NCBI GenBank assembly: GCA_021390615.1
Contig: JAJEJU010000022.1
Span: 124,001-188,000, forward strand
Direction of reading: 5' to 3'
Source: Rhodanobacteraceae bacterium ZG21-1
Lineage (GTDB): Bacteria > Pseudomonadota > Gammaproteobacteria > Xanthomonadales > Rhodanobacteraceae
Length of the DNA: 64,000 nt
Positions within the stretch are counted from its first letter, which is position 1; each line of letters begins with the position of its first letter. The notes beneath the pieces are model-generated. The model had not been told where the DNA came from. It searched no databases and was given only the letters and a program-made list of their open reading frames with translations. The translations under genes were made by a program, and so were the position numbers. Positions 17,916-26,726 of this stretch are shown piece by piece.

Positions 17916-17946
17916 AAAAAAGGGCGCCTCGCGGCGCCCTTTTTTT
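17916..17946. terminator. Bidirectional rho-independent terminator
   Basis: A 7-bp stem (GGGCGCC/GGCGCCC) with a TCGC loop is flanked by six A on the left and seven T on the right, so it works for both convergent genes (the serine hydrolase and the TonB-like gene). Confidence 0.93.
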
Positions 17947-17966
17947 CACCGGGCGATCGCGCCCGG

Positions 17967-19001
17967 TTATTGCTGATTGACCTTGAACTCGACGCGGCGT
18001 TCCAGATCGGCCGCTACCGGCTGGCCGTCCTTCAGCGCGGGGTCGAACCGCCAGCGGTTCACCGCATCGATCGCGGCGCGGTCGAACACGTGGCGCGGCT
18101 GCGAATCGGCCACCTTGACGTTGGTGACGCTGCCGTCGGCGGTCACCGTGAAGGTGAGATCGACCCAGCCTTCCTGTCCAGCACGCAGCGCGTTGGCCGG
18201 ATAGCGTGGCACTGAATTCCTCACCAGCACGGCGCCGCGGCTCTGCGCTGCCGGAGCTTCGGGCGTAGCCGGCTTCGGCTGGACGGCCGTCGCCGCGGCG
18301 TGCTGCTGCTGGCTGGCCGCCAGTTCCCGCGCCGCCTGCGCCCGCTGCTGCTCCGCCGCCTGCGACTTCTGCTGCTCGGCGAGCTTGGCCGACGCTTCCT
18401 TGTCGGAGGCAGCCTTCTGCGCGGCCAGTTGCTGCTGCCGCTGCTGATCCGCCTGTTGCTGCTGCTCGCGGTCGACCACCTTGCGCTGCGCGTCGAGCTT
18501 GGAACGCAGAATGGTCAGGGTGTAGTTGGCCGGATCGGCCTTGGCGAGCAGGTCGATCTGCCGCTGCGCCTCGTCGAAATCACGCTGGTTGATTTCCTGC
18601 TCGGCCGAGCTGGCGGCAAACGGAAAGGTTTCGCGCAAGGCGTCCGCGGCAACCTGGTTGCCCGGCTGCTTCTCCAGCACCGTCAGGTAGAACTCGAAGG
18701 CGTTGTTGCCTGCCGGAGCCAACACGCGCTGCTCGTTCATCGCCTTGCGCGCCTCGGCCAGCAGCTGGTTGGTGCTCATGCCCTCGACGTTGACCGGCGC
18801 GGGCGCAGTGCGGCTGGTGGTGACCACCGGTGTGGACGGATGGCCGCCTGAATCGGCCTCCACCATCTCCTGGTGCGGCTTGATGATCAACAGCCAGGCG
18901 CCCACGGCAAACAGTGCAAAGACTGCAAGGATGGCAATAGTGATGGGCCGGATGGCCCCACGCGCATGCCGACGCGACTCACGCAAATATCGGGTATCCA
19001 T
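17967..19001 (-). CDS. TonB-like energy transducer protein
   Basis: A 344-residue protein. It has a short basic cytoplasmic N-terminus, one membrane helix (about 19-41: ITIAILAVFALFAVGAWLLII), a periplasmic region with TPR-like character (75-165), a Gln/Ala-rich coiled coil (about 170-245), and a C-terminal TonB domain (about 255-344) with the signature PRYPANALRAGQEGWVDLTFTVTADG and AIDAVNRWRFDPA. The TonB domain normally contacts outer-membrane transporters. No exbB/exbD is nearby, and the central region is Gln/Ala-rich rather than Pro-rich, so it may act as a TonB paralogue or an envelope-spanning linker. Start ATG 19001. Confidence 0.85.
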   Translation of the reverse strand: MDTRYLRESRRHARGAIRPITIAILAVFALFAVGAWLLIIKPHQEMVEADSGGHPSTPVVTTSRTAPAPVNVEGMSTNQLLAEARKAMNEQRVLAPAGNNAFEFYLTVLEKQPGNQVAADALRETFPFAASSAEQEINQRDFDEAQRQIDLLAKADPANYTLTILRSKLDAQRKVVDREQQQQADQQRQQQLAAQKAASDKEASAKLAEQQKSQAAEQQRAQAARELAASQQQHAAATAVQPKPATPEAPAAQSRGAVLVRNSVPRYPANALRAGQEGWVDLTFTVTADGSVTNVKVADSQPRHVFDRAAIDAVNRWRFDPALKDGQPVAADLERRVEFKVNQQ

Positions 19002-19306
19002 GGTCTCTCACTGACTTTCACCAGATACCCGCGCCTCCCCCCTGTGAATCCAGGAGCGGCGAAAGCCGATTCGCCGCAGCGCGGATGGGCAGAAGGTAAC
19101 CGCAATGGGGCACGACTTCAAATCGCCCGAACTTGCGCGGCGCGACGGCGGCAGGAGGAATCAACTGGTTTCAGCGGGGCGGGCGGAGAAATCCGGCCCC
19201 CGGAAACGAAGCGTCCCGGCAGTGCCGGGACGAACGTTTTGAAGCAACCTCCCCGCGCTGGGCACCGCAGGGAGGTAAAACAGCAATCGATCTTGTCGTT
19301 ATGTAA
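19002..19306. other. Intergenic region with hairpins after metJ
   Basis: No gene is seen. It contains an inverted repeat at 19212-19232 (CGTCCCGG and CCGGGACG around a 5-base loop) and a weaker pair at 19247-19253/19270-19276 (ACCTCCC/GGGAGGT). Either could end metJ transcription on the minus strand, but neither has a long T-run there. The right-hand part upstream of position 19001 must hold the promoter of the TonB-like gene. Confidence 0.5.
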
Positions 19307-19816
19307 TTACTTCTTCGACGCCTTGGTGGCCTTCACCACCTTGGCAGGAGCCGCCTTCTTCGCGGCGGCCTTCTTCACAGCGACCTTCTTCACGGCAGCC
19401 TTCTTCGCGGCGGCCGGCTTCTTGGCAGCGGCTTTCTTCGCCGCCGGCTTCTTGGCGGCAGCCTTCTTCGCTGCCGGCTTCTTGGCAACCGGCTTCTTCG
19501 CGGCGGCCTTCTTCACGGTGGTCTTCTTGGCAGCCTTCTTGGCGGCCGGTTTCTTGGCAGTGGATTTCTTGGCAGTGGCCATGGTTCGTCTCAGCTCCTC
19601 ATCAGTTGGCAGTGGTTGCCCAGTAAAAGCGTGCAGGAACGCCTCCACCAGCAAATCGCTGTTGGTGGCGTGCCGAAGATTGTTGACCTGTCGGGATGTG
19701 CGCAAATCGGAAAGAAGCCGAAGGACGTGCAGCGGAATCGAGACCGTGATCTTGCGTACTGATCCGGCCTTCTCACCGTGCTCGACATAAGGCTCTATGA
19801 ATTTCGATGCTGCCAT
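19307..19816 (-). CDS. metJ: MetJ methionine repressor fused to a histone H1-like Lys-rich tail
   Basis: A 169-residue protein. Residues 1-77 are clearly MetJ, the ribbon-helix-helix repressor of methionine genes that uses S-adenosylmethionine as corepressor. The DNA-contacting strand [11 protein letters not shown] is followed by [32 protein letters not shown], nearly identical to the enterobacterial protein. Enterobacterial MetJ continues about 28 residues as a C-terminal helix. Here, from about residue 80 to the end, there is instead a Lys/Ala/Pro repeat ([10 protein letters not shown]-type units) like histone H1 or AlgP tails, giving a strongly basic nonspecific DNA-binding module. I chose ATG 19816 (GGGGAACGGG upstream). 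An internal Met79 could start a free tail. The function as a Met repressor is from family knowledge; the role of the tail is inference. Confidence 0.88.
   Translation of the reverse strand: MAASKFIEPYVEHGEKAGSVRKITVSIPLHVLRLLSDLRTSRQVNNLRHATNSDLLVEAFLHAFTGQPLPTDEELRRTMATAKKSTAKKPAAKKAAKKTTVKKAAAKKPVAKKPAAKKAAAKKPAAKKAAAKKPAAAKKAAVKKVAVKKAAAKKAAPAKVVKATKASKK
19310..19582 (-). repeat. Degenerate repeat encoding the H1-like tail of MetJ
   Basis: About 90 codons of imperfect repeats, with an approximate protein unit [10 protein letters not shown], built from GCC/GCG, AAG and CCG codons. Such repeats tend to vary in copy number between strains. The segment begins exactly at the in-frame ATG at 19582. 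Confidence 0.8.
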
Positions 19817-19971
19817 GGTACCCGTTCCCCGTAATCTAAAACGAAAGCTATTCCTGAAGATTTCAGCTGTCAATTGATTTTAGCTACGAAATCAATCCAC
19901 TGCACCAGGCCGAAAGCCCCCCGAAAAGCGCCCTGGAGCAGCCTTGCAGCGATGTCGGCAAAACCAATCAA

Positions 19972-19987
19972 AGCCATCTAGACGGCC
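19972..19987. promoter_or_regulatory. Candidate tandem met boxes upstream of metJ
   Basis: Two adjacent 8-mers, AGCCATCT and AGACGGCC, each match the met-box consensus AGACGTCT at six of eight positions, in direct tandem as MetJ requires. They lie about 155 bases upstream of the metJ ATG, so autoregulation is possible. A 12/16 match can arise by chance. Confidence 0.35.
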
Positions 19988-20000
19988 AAACGAAAATGAT

Positions 20001-20049
20001 CGAAAAATCCATGAGCGATAAAAAATCGCTTAATAAAAGGGATTTTTCG
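20001..20049. repeat. Nested inverted repeat in AT-rich intergenic DNA
   Basis: Outer perfect 10-bp arms (CGAAAAATCC at 20001-20010 and GGATTTTTCG at 20040-20049) enclose an inner 6-bp stem (AGCGAT/ATCGCT at 20014-20019 and 20025-20030) with an A5 loop. It is far more AT-rich than its surroundings and lies 13 bases from the candidate met boxes. Confidence 0.7.
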
Positions 20050-20403
20050 TAAATCACTGCTACAAACCTCATTCACTGCATGCCGCGCGGACGCAAACGG
20101 AAAAGCGTCACGGAAGGCTTCGGCAGCATGTCTGATCGATGAACGGGAACTGGCTTCGCCCCCGATTCCGCTCACCAAAAAATCGTCAGCCCCCGGTTCG
20201 CCGGCGGGCGCTGAAACCGTCTCCGCTCGCTCGCTGCTCCACCCGAAGCGACCGATTCGTCACGCCGACGCCGCTCGACTCGCATCCGATTCGGTGTCTC
20301 TAGTCGCGATCGCCGACCTGTTCGAAGACGAATTGCGCGTCGGCGTGGGCCGTCGTCATGGGACAAATCTGCGCACCATCACACACGCATGCCGCCGACA
20401 AAT

Positions 20404-20427
20404 CGACGGCCGCATGCGCGGCCGTCG
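20404..20427 (-). terminator. GC hairpin after gcvT-gcvH
   Basis: Perfect 10-bp arms (CGACGGCCGC and GCGGCCGTCG) with loop ATGC lie 24 bases past the gcvH stop on the minus strand, followed by only a short T-rich stretch (GATTTGTC). It is likely a weak terminator or 3'-end structure. Confidence 0.55.
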
Positions 20428-20450
20428 TGGGTGCCGCTTGTCGCTGCGGC

Positions 20451-20846
20451 TCAGTGATCTTCGTCCTCGATCAGCTCGGCGTAGGCATCGGCATCGAGCA
20501 GGCCGTCCAGCTCTTCGCGATGACTGGGGCGAACCACGTAGATCCAGCCTTCGCCCCAGGCGTCTTCGTTGATCGTTTCGGGCGCGTCGGCCAGGAGGTC
20601 GTTGACCGCCACGATCTCGCCGGATACCGGGGAATAGATGTCGGAGGCGGCCTTCACCGACTCGACCACCGCCACGCCGTGGCCAGCCTGGATGCTGGCG
20701 CCGACTTCAGGCAGCTCGACGTAGACCAGGTCGCCAAGCTGACTCTGGGCGTGGTCGGAAATGCCGACGCGCACCAGGCCATCGTCTTCGGCGCGGGCCC
20801 ATTCGTGGGATTTGAGGAATTTCAGATCGCCAGGGATTTCGCTCAT
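20451..20846 (-). CDS. gcvH: Glycine cleavage system H protein
   Basis: A 131-residue lipoyl carrier of the glycine cleavage complex, which shuttles the aminomethyl group from the P protein to GcvT. The lipoylation site is K65 in [21 protein letters not shown]. The N-terminal [10 protein letters not shown] and C-terminal GWIYVV are standard. It lies 101 bases after gcvT on the same strand, so the two are probably cotranscribed. gcvP is not in the window. Confidence 0.96.
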   Translation of the reverse strand: MSEIPGDLKFLKSHEWARAEDDGLVRVGISDHAQSQLGDLVYVELPEVGASIQAGHGVAVVESVKAASDIYSPVSGEIVAVNDLLADAPETINEDAWGEGWIYVVRPSHREELDGLLDADAYAELIEDEDH

Positions 20847-20947
20847 GGTCGCAGGTCCAGTCGTGGTTCGTTCAAAAAGCCCAAGGATGATTCTAGCCGC
20901 TTCGGGCAAAGCCCGGCACGTGCTGCATTCGACAGCTTGCGCGTCGC

Positions 20948-22048
20948 TCAGATGCCTTCGCAGGGCTGGCCGTCGCGCACGAACGGATATTTGACCAGGC
21001 GCACCGGCACTTCGCGGCCGCGGATGTCCACGCGCACGTCGCCGGGTTCGCCGGCCGGGATGCGCGCGAAGGCGATCGCCTTGCCGAGCGTGGGCGCGAA
21101 GCTGCCCGAGAGAATCTCGCCGGCGCCATTGCCGGCCAGCACAGTCTGACCGTGACGCAGCACACCCTTGTCGTCCAGCACCAGGCCGACCATCACGCGC
21201 TTGACGCCTTCGGCCTTCTGCCGCTCCAGCACCGAGCGGCCGATGAAGTCGCGGCCCTCGTCCAGTGCGATGGTCCAGCCGAGATTGGCCTCCCACGGCG
21301 ACACCGTCTCGTCCATGTCCTGGCCGTACAGATTCATGCCGGCCTCCAGCCGCAAGGTATCGCGCGCGCCCAGGCCAGCCGGCGCCACGCCGGCGTCGGC
21401 GAACGCCTGCCACAACGCCACCGCATGCTCCTCCGGCACTAGGATCTCGAAACCGTCTTCACCGGTGTAGCCGGTGCGCGCGATGAACAGCGGCATGCCG
21501 TGCGGCCCCTGCGCCGCCGCCGCGGCGAAGCGGCCCAGCTTGCCGATCCGCTCGCGGTCGACCTCGGCCAGCAGGCCAATCACCTTGCTGCGCGCGTTCG
21601 GCCCCTGCACCGCGACCATGGCGAACTCGGGACGCTCCTTCACTTCGACGCCGAAGGCGCGCGCCTGCTGCTCGATCCAGGCCAGGTCCTTGTCGCGGGT
21701 GGCGGCATTGACCACCAGCCGGAAGAATTCCTCGCCCAGGAAGTACACGATGAGGTCGTCGATCACGCCGCCCTGCTCGTTCAGCATGCAGGAGTACAGC
21801 GCCTTGCCGTGCGCCTTCAGCTTGTCGACGCTGTTGGCCAGCAGATGGCGCAGAAATTCCCGCGTGCGCGCGCCGTGCAGATCGACCACGGTCATGTGCG
21901 ACACGTCGAACATGCCAGCGTCGCGGCGCACCGCGTGATGCTCCTCGATCTGCGAGCCATAGCTGATCGGCATGTCCCAGCCGCCGAAGTCGACCATGCG
22001 CGCACCGAGCGCGCGATGGGTGGCATTGAGTACCGTCTTCTGTGTCAT
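20948..22048 (-). CDS. gcvT: Aminomethyltransferase (glycine cleavage T protein)
   Basis: A 366-residue GcvT. It transfers the methylene group from aminomethyl-lipoyl GcvH to tetrahydrofolate with release of ammonia. The conserved blocks include [86 protein letters not shown] and the C-terminal beta-barrel domain. The adjacent gcvH is downstream. The gene starts at ATG 22048, 80 bases after cysNC ends. No glycine riboswitch can be recognised in that short gap. Confidence 0.96.
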   Translation of the reverse strand: MTQKTVLNATHRALGARMVDFGGWDMPISYGSQIEEHHAVRRDAGMFDVSHMTVVDLHGARTREFLRHLLANSVDKLKAHGKALYSCMLNEQGGVIDDLIVYFLGEEFFRLVVNAATRDKDLAWIEQQARAFGVEVKERPEFAMVAVQGPNARSKVIGLLAEVDRERIGKLGRFAAAAAQGPHGMPLFIARTGYTGEDGFEILVPEEHAVALWQAFADAGVAPAGLGARDTLRLEAGMNLYGQDMDETVSPWEANLGWTIALDEGRDFIGRSVLERQKAEGVKRVMVGLVLDDKGVLRHGQTVLAGNGAGEILSGSFAPTLGKAIAFARIPAGEPGDVRVDIRGREVPVRLVKYPFVRDGQPCEGI

Positions 22049-22086
22049 GGGGCAGGCCAAGGGGAAAAGGGGGCCTGCATTATCTC

Positions 22087-22101
22087 TGCCGCTTCGCGGC
22101 A
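22087..22101 (-). terminator. Short hairpin after cysNC
   Basis: 6-bp arms TGCCGC/GCGGCA with a TTC loop lie in the cysNC-gcvT gap. There is no T-run, so this may only be a weak end structure. Confidence 0.3.
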
Positions 22102-22128
22102 AGCCAAGCCGGCCGCGACCGAACGCGC

Positions 22129-24015
22129 TTATTCCATGCGCTGCAGCAGGCTGTCCACGATCAGCTGCGCTTGCGCGTCGGGCGGCATGTCCTGCGTGCG
22201 CAAGTGGAATTCCGGCGATTCCGGCGCCTCGTAGGCCGAGTCGATGCCGGTGAAGTTGCGGATCTGCCCGGCACGTGCGCGCGCGTACAGACCTTTGACG
22301 TCGCGCTGCTCGCATACCTCCAGCGGCGTGTCGACGAAGACCTCGGCGAATTCGCCGGCCTCGAACAAGTCGCGCGCCATGCGCCGCTCGCTGCGGAACG
22401 GGCTGATGAAGGCAACCAGCACGATCAGGCCGGCATCGGTCATCAGGCGCGCCGTCTCGGCGACGCGGCGGATGTTCTCCACGCGATCCTCGTCGGTGAA
22501 GCCGAGGTCGCGGTTCAGTCCGTGCCGGATGTTGTCGCCGTCCAGCAGATAGGTGTGGTAGCCGAGCGCATGCAGGCGGCGCTCGACCAGGTTGGCGAGG
22601 GTGGACTTGCCGGCCCCCGACAGCCCGGTGAACCACAGGCAGGCAGGCCGCTGGCCCTTGATCTGCGCGCGGGCCTGCTTGTCGATGTCGATGTGCTGCC
22701 AATGCACGTTGGTCGAGCGGCGCAGGGCGAAGTCGATGGTGCCGCAGGCGACCGTGGCGTTGCTTTGGCGATCGATCAGGATGAAGCCGCCGAGCGCCCG
22801 ATTGCGCGCATACGGCTCGAACGCGATCGGCTGATCCAGGCTCAGATTGCAGTACGCCACCTCGTTCAGCGCCAGGCGCGTCGCGGCCAGTTGCGCCTGG
22901 GTGTTGACGTCGACCTTGTACTTGATCGCGGTGACCTGGGCGGCGGCGCTGCGCGCGCCGATCTTCAGCCAGTAGGAACGATTCGGCAGCAGCGGCTGAT
23001 CGCCCATCCACAGCAGATGGCAGGCGAACTGGTCGGCGACCGGCGCCGGCTGCAGCGCCGAGGCGATCACGTCGCCGCGGCTGACGTCGATCTCGTCGGC
23101 CAGGGTCAGCACCACCGCCTGCCCTGCGTCGGCGCGCGGCAGATCGCCGTCGGCGCTGACGATGCGTGCCACCTGCGAGCGCCGGCCGGTGGGCAGGGCC
23201 AGCACCGCATCGCCGGGACGCACGCTGCCGGCCACGATGGTGCCGGCATAGCCGCGAAAACCCTGGTCGGGCCGATTGACCCATTGCACCGGCAGGCGCA
23301 GCCCTTCGCCCGAGGGCGGCGGCGCAAGCTCGACCGACTCCAGCCACTCCAGCACGGCCGGGCCGGCGTACCAGGGCATGCGCTGCGAGCGCGCGCTGAC
23401 ATTGTCGCCGTGCAGGGCCGACACCGGCACGCAGGCAACCTGCTCGATGCCCAGCTGCCCGGCCAGCTCGCGATAGGCCGAGGCGATCTGCTCGAAGCGC
23501 TCCTGCGCGAAATCCACCAGATCCATCTTGTTCACCGCCAGCAGCACCTGGCGGATGCCGAGCAGCGAACATATATATGTATGTCGCCGGGTCTGGGTCA
23601 GCAGGCCCTTGCGCGCATCCACCAGCACCACCGCCAGGTCGGCGGTCGAGGCGCCGGTGGCCATGTTGCGGGTGTACTGCTCGTGGCCCGGGCAGTCGGC
23701 CACGATGAAGCTGCGCCGGTCGGTGCCGAAAAAGCGGTAGGCCACGTCGATGGTGATGCCCTGCTCGATCTCGGCATCCAGGCCGTCCACCAGCAGGGCG
23801 AAATCCAGTTCGCCGCCCTGCGTGCCGTAGCGCTTGCTGTCGCGCGCCAGAGCGTCGAGCTGATCGTCGAACAGGCGCTTGGCGTCGTACAGCAGGCGGC
23901 CCAGCAAGGTGCTCTTGCCGTCGTCCACGCTGCCGCAGGTGATGAAGCGCAGCAGGCTCTTGCTCTCGTGGCGCTGCAGGTAGTCGCGCAGGGCCGTCGT
24001 CGCGTCGTCGGCCAT
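22129..24015 (-). CDS. cysNC: Bifunctional sulfate adenylyltransferase large subunit / APS kinase
   Basis: A 628-residue CysN-CysC fusion. The N-terminal GTPase part (about 1-430) has the P-loop [17 protein letters not shown] and NKMDLVDF of the EF-Tu-like family and, with CysD, drives ATP sulfurylase activity. The C-terminal APS kinase (about 435-628) has [24 protein letters not shown] and ENIRRVAE. Together they turn sulfate into PAPS, used for assimilation and as the sulfotransferase donor. The ATG overlaps the cysD stop by one base (TGATG), so translation is coupled. No reductase genes (cysHIJ) are nearby. Confidence 0.96.
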   Translation of the reverse strand: MADDATTALRDYLQRHESKSLLRFITCGSVDDGKSTLLGRLLYDAKRLFDDQLDALARDSKRYGTQGGELDFALLVDGLDAEIEQGITIDVAYRFFGTDRRSFIVADCPGHEQYTRNMATGASTADLAVVLVDARKGLLTQTRRHTYICSLLGIRQVLLAVNKMDLVDFAQERFEQIASAYRELAGQLGIEQVACVPVSALHGDNVSARSQRMPWYAGPAVLEWLESVELAPPPSGEGLRLPVQWVNRPDQGFRGYAGTIVAGSVRPGDAVLALPTGRRSQVARIVSADGDLPRADAGQAVVLTLADEIDVSRGDVIASALQPAPVADQFACHLLWMGDQPLLPNRSYWLKIGARSAAAQVTAIKYKVDVNTQAQLAATRLALNEVAYCNLSLDQPIAFEPYARNRALGGFILIDRQSNATVACGTIDFALRRSTNVHWQHIDIDKQARAQIKGQRPACLWFTGLSGAGKSTLANLVERRLHALGYHTYLLDGDNIRHGLNRDLGFTDEDRVENIRRVAETARLMTDAGLIVLVAFISPFRSERRMARDLFEAGEFAEVFVDTPLEVCEQRDVKGLYARARAGQIRNFTGIDSAYEAPESPEFHLRTQDMPPDAQAQLIVDSLLQRME

Positions 24016-24959
24016 CAGAAGTAGCCCTCCTGCTTCTTGCGCTCCATCGAAGCCGACGGGTCGCGGTCGATCACCCGCCCCTGCCGTTCCGAATGGCGGG
24101 TCACCAGCATTTCCTGGATCACCGCCTCCAGCGTGTCGGCCTCGGACTCGATGGCGCCGGTCAGCGGATAGCAGCCCAGGGTGCGGAAGCGCACCTTCTT
24201 CATCAGCGGCTGCTCGCCCTCGCGCAGCGGCATGCGCTCGTCGTCGACCATGATCCAGCCGCCGTCGCGTTCGACCACCGGGCGCGGCTGGGCGAAATAC
24301 AGCGGCACCACCGGGATGCGCTCGCGCAGGATGTACAGCCAGACGTCCAGCTCGGTCCAGTTCGACAGCGGGAACACGCGCACGCTTTCGCCCGGCCGGA
24401 TGCGCGCGTTGTACACATTCCACAGCTCGGGCCGCTGGTTCTTGGGGTCCCAGCGATGCTGCGCGGTGCGGAAGGAGAAGATGCGTTCCTTGGCGCGCGA
24501 TTTCTCCTCGTCGCGCCGCGCGCCACCGATCGCCGCGTCGAAGCCGTGCTGATCCAGCGCCTGCTTCAGCGCCTGGGTCTTCATGACCTCGGTGTGCACG
24601 GTGGCGCCGTGGGTGAACGGATTGACGCCCTGCTGCAGGCCTTCCTGGTTGATGTGCACCAGCAGCTGCAGGCCTTCCTCGGCCGCGCGGCGATCGCGGA
24701 AGGCGATCATCTCGCGGAACTTCCAGGTGGTGTCCACGTGCAGCAGCGGCATCGGCGGCTTGGCCGGATAGAAGGCCTTGAGCATCAGGTGCAGCAGCAC
24801 CGAGGAATCCTTGCCCACCGAATACAGCATCACCGGATGGCGGAACTCGGCCGCCACTTCGCGCAGGATGTGGATGCTTTCGGCTTCCAGGCGATCCAGG
24901 TGCGTCAGTGCGCCCCGCATGGTCGACCCGGCATGGGCCTGCTGTGTCGATTGCACCAT
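24015..24959 (-). CDS. cysD: Sulfate adenylyltransferase small subunit
   Basis: A 314-residue ATP sulfurylase catalytic subunit of the PP-loop family, which forms APS from sulfate and ATP. The PP-loop is [15 protein letters not shown]. Other conserved parts are [47 protein letters not shown] and the C-terminal RKKQEGYF, which is the usual CysD end. A GTG immediately precedes the ATG at 24959; AGGAG fits the ATG better (8 bases). It is followed directly by cysNC in a cysDNC unit. Confidence 0.96.
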   Translation of the reverse strand: MVQSTQQAHAGSTMRGALTHLDRLEAESIHILREVAAEFRHPVMLYSVGKDSSVLLHLMLKAFYPAKPPMPLLHVDTTWKFREMIAFRDRRAAEEGLQLLVHINQEGLQQGVNPFTHGATVHTEVMKTQALKQALDQHGFDAAIGGARRDEEKSRAKERIFSFRTAQHRWDPKNQRPELWNVYNARIRPGESVRVFPLSNWTELDVWLYILRERIPVVPLYFAQPRPVVERDGGWIMVDDERMPLREGEQPLMKKVRFRTLGCYPLTGAIESEADTLEAVIQEMLVTRHSERQGRVIDRDPSASMERKKQEGYF

Positions 24960-25142
24960 CACGCTCCTGGCGTCATGCGCCCGAGGCCTTGCCCGGACGG
25001 ATGCAGATGAGCGCCATCCAGCGACGGACGGCTAGCCGGCAAAACCGGGCCGCGCGCATTATCCCCGCCGTCGCCGATCGATCCAAGCCGCGCATGATTT
25101 CGCGAAACTTCGGCGCGACACCCATCACGATACCCGGCACGC

Positions 25143-26540
25143 TCAGCCCAGCACCGGATAGGCCGGCTCCGCATCCAGCGTCGCCGCGCAGATTTCAGCC
25201 AGCTCGAGCAGGCGCAGGTCCGAGCCGCGCGCACCGACCAGCTGCATGCCCACCGGCAGGCCGTCGGCCAGACGCCCCATCGGCAGGCTCACCGCCGGGC
25301 AGCCCGCCAGGCTGGCGAAGCTGGTGAGATCGGCCACCGAGTCGGGCTCCGGGCCATTCAGCGGGAAAGCGCCCTGCGGCGTGGTCGGCAACACCAGCAC
25401 GTCGACCTGGGCGAACAGCCGGCGCATCTTCAGGGTGGCCGCATCCAGCACGCGATCGGCCACCACATAATCCACCGCATGCTTGCCGGCGGCGTAGTCG
25501 AGCATCTTGCGGAATCGCGCCGAAACCTGCGGCGCGGGCCTGGCCAAGTCCTCGGCGAAAGTCGCCAGCATCTCCGACTCCATCAGCAGCAGGCCGGCGC
25601 GGCGCGTGCGCGCGAAATCCCAGTCGGAAAAATCCACCTGGCGGCGCTCGCACAGCACCGGGGCGAGCTTGCCCAGCGCAGCTTCGAACACCTCGATGAT
25701 TTCCGCCTGCACGCCCACCGCCGCGAGATCGGGCAGCAGGCCGGTGCGCAGCTTGCCGGGCTCCCAGTCGGGCGGCGAGAAGGCCACCCGGCGCCGTCGC
25801 GAACGCGCATCGTCGGCGTCGTAGCCGGCCAGCACCTGTAGCAGCACGGTGAGATCGTCCACGCTGCGCGCGAGCAGGCCCACCGCATCGAGTCGACGTG
25901 CGGCCGGCACCAGGCCGCGAGTGGAGATTTCGCCGTGGGTGGGCTTCAGCGCGTAGACGCCGCAATAGCTGGCAGGAATGCGGATCGAGCCCAGGATGTC
26001 CGCACCGACCGCAGCCACCGCCAGGCCCGCGGCCACTGCAGCGGCACCGCCGCCGGACGATCCGCCGGCGCTATGACCATGACGGAACGGATTGTGCACG
26101 GGGCCGTAGTGCGGATTGTCGGTCGATGCGCCCAGCGCGCCCTCGTCCATGGTCGTCTTGCCGAGCAGCATCGCACCGGATGCACGCAGCCGGGCCACCA
26201 CGTGCGCATCCTGCAGCGCCACTTCGTTGCGCCCCGGCAGGCCAGCGCGGGTCGGCCAGCCGGCCATGTCGAAGTTGTCTTCCACCGCGACAGGAATGCC
26301 GTCCAGCCGGCCGATCACGCCGTCGCGCCGGCGGCGCTCGGCGACGTCGGCCTGCTCCTGCAGCAGGCCGGGGCGCTGGTCGACATAAGCATTCAACACC
26401 GGATTGAGCCGCTCGATGGCCTCCTGATATGCCTCGGCCAGCGATTGCGGCTGCGTGCGCCCGATCGCCAGCCAGTGCAGCAACTGGCACAGCGAAGCGC
26501 GACGAAGGTCCACGGCGGTGATCGGAGGCAAGGCGCTCAT
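25143..26540 (-). CDS. Amidase-signature protein lacking the catalytic lysine
   Basis: A 465-residue member of the amidase-signature family. The Gly/Ser-rich core (HSAGGSSGGGAAAVAAG) and nucleophile region (S185 in GSIRIPAS, with cis-Ser about 161-162) are kept. The residue corresponding to the catalytic Lys in GxPxxxKDN is Glu87 (GIPVAVEDN; codon GAA at 26280-26282), and the usual GG before the nucleophile is LG. The spacing from E87 to S162 and S185 matches the family Lys-Ser-Ser spacing, so the loss is real in this reading. The protein may be inactive or altered. A ribosome-binding site GGGAG precedes the ATG. It is not GatA, because gatB/gatC are absent. Confidence 0.88.
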   Translation of the reverse strand: MSALPPITAVDLRRASLCQLLHWLAIGRTQPQSLAEAYQEAIERLNPVLNAYVDQRPGLLQEQADVAERRRRDGVIGRLDGIPVAVEDNFDMAGWPTRAGLPGRNEVALQDAHVVARLRASGAMLLGKTTMDEGALGASTDNPHYGPVHNPFRHGHSAGGSSGGGAAAVAAGLAVAAVGADILGSIRIPASYCGVYALKPTHGEISTRGLVPAARRLDAVGLLARSVDDLTVLLQVLAGYDADDARSRRRRVAFSPPDWEPGKLRTGLLPDLAAVGVQAEIIEVFEAALGKLAPVLCERRQVDFSDWDFARTRRAGLLLMESEMLATFAEDLARPAPQVSARFRKMLDYAAGKHAVDYVVADRVLDAATLKMRRLFAQVDVLVLPTTPQGAFPLNGPEPDSVADLTSFASLAGCPAVSLPMGRLADGLPVGMQLVGARGSDLRLLELAEICAATLDAEPAYPVLG

Positions 26541-26726
26541 GAGTGCTCCCAGAGGAATTCAAGCCGATTATCGCCGCGACAGGCTGAAGCGCATACAAGC
26601 ACGGCAGGCGCCCGGGCCGGGCGGGTTTGCCGCGCCACGCCGTAATCCCGGACAATGGGCGCCGGCCGCGCCGCTCACTGCGACGGACCGGCCCCACTCG
26701 CTGCCAGCCACCTGACGGAGCCCGCC

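Larger units (their letters stand above)
19817..20450. other. Long intergenic region between metJ and gcvH
   Basis: About 630 bases without a convincing gene on either strand. It holds the candidate met boxes and nested inverted repeat near 20000 and a perfect GC hairpin at 20404-20427. The stretch 20060-20400 shows only short open frames of low coding quality. The left part presumably carries the metJ promoter, and a small RNA around 20000-20050 cannot be excluded. Confidence 0.55.

Noticed and set aside
19310-19582. CRISPR-like or satellite array in the metJ tail
   Set aside because: The repeat is in frame, codon-periodic and degenerate without unique spacers; it is protein-coding.
19979-20178. 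A 66-residue minus-strand open frame spanning the nested inverted repeat
   Set aside because: Its codon pattern follows the repeat and it has no ribosome-binding site.
22049-22128. Glycine riboswitch upstream of gcvT
   Set aside because: Only 80 bases are available and no aptamer-like helices can be seen.
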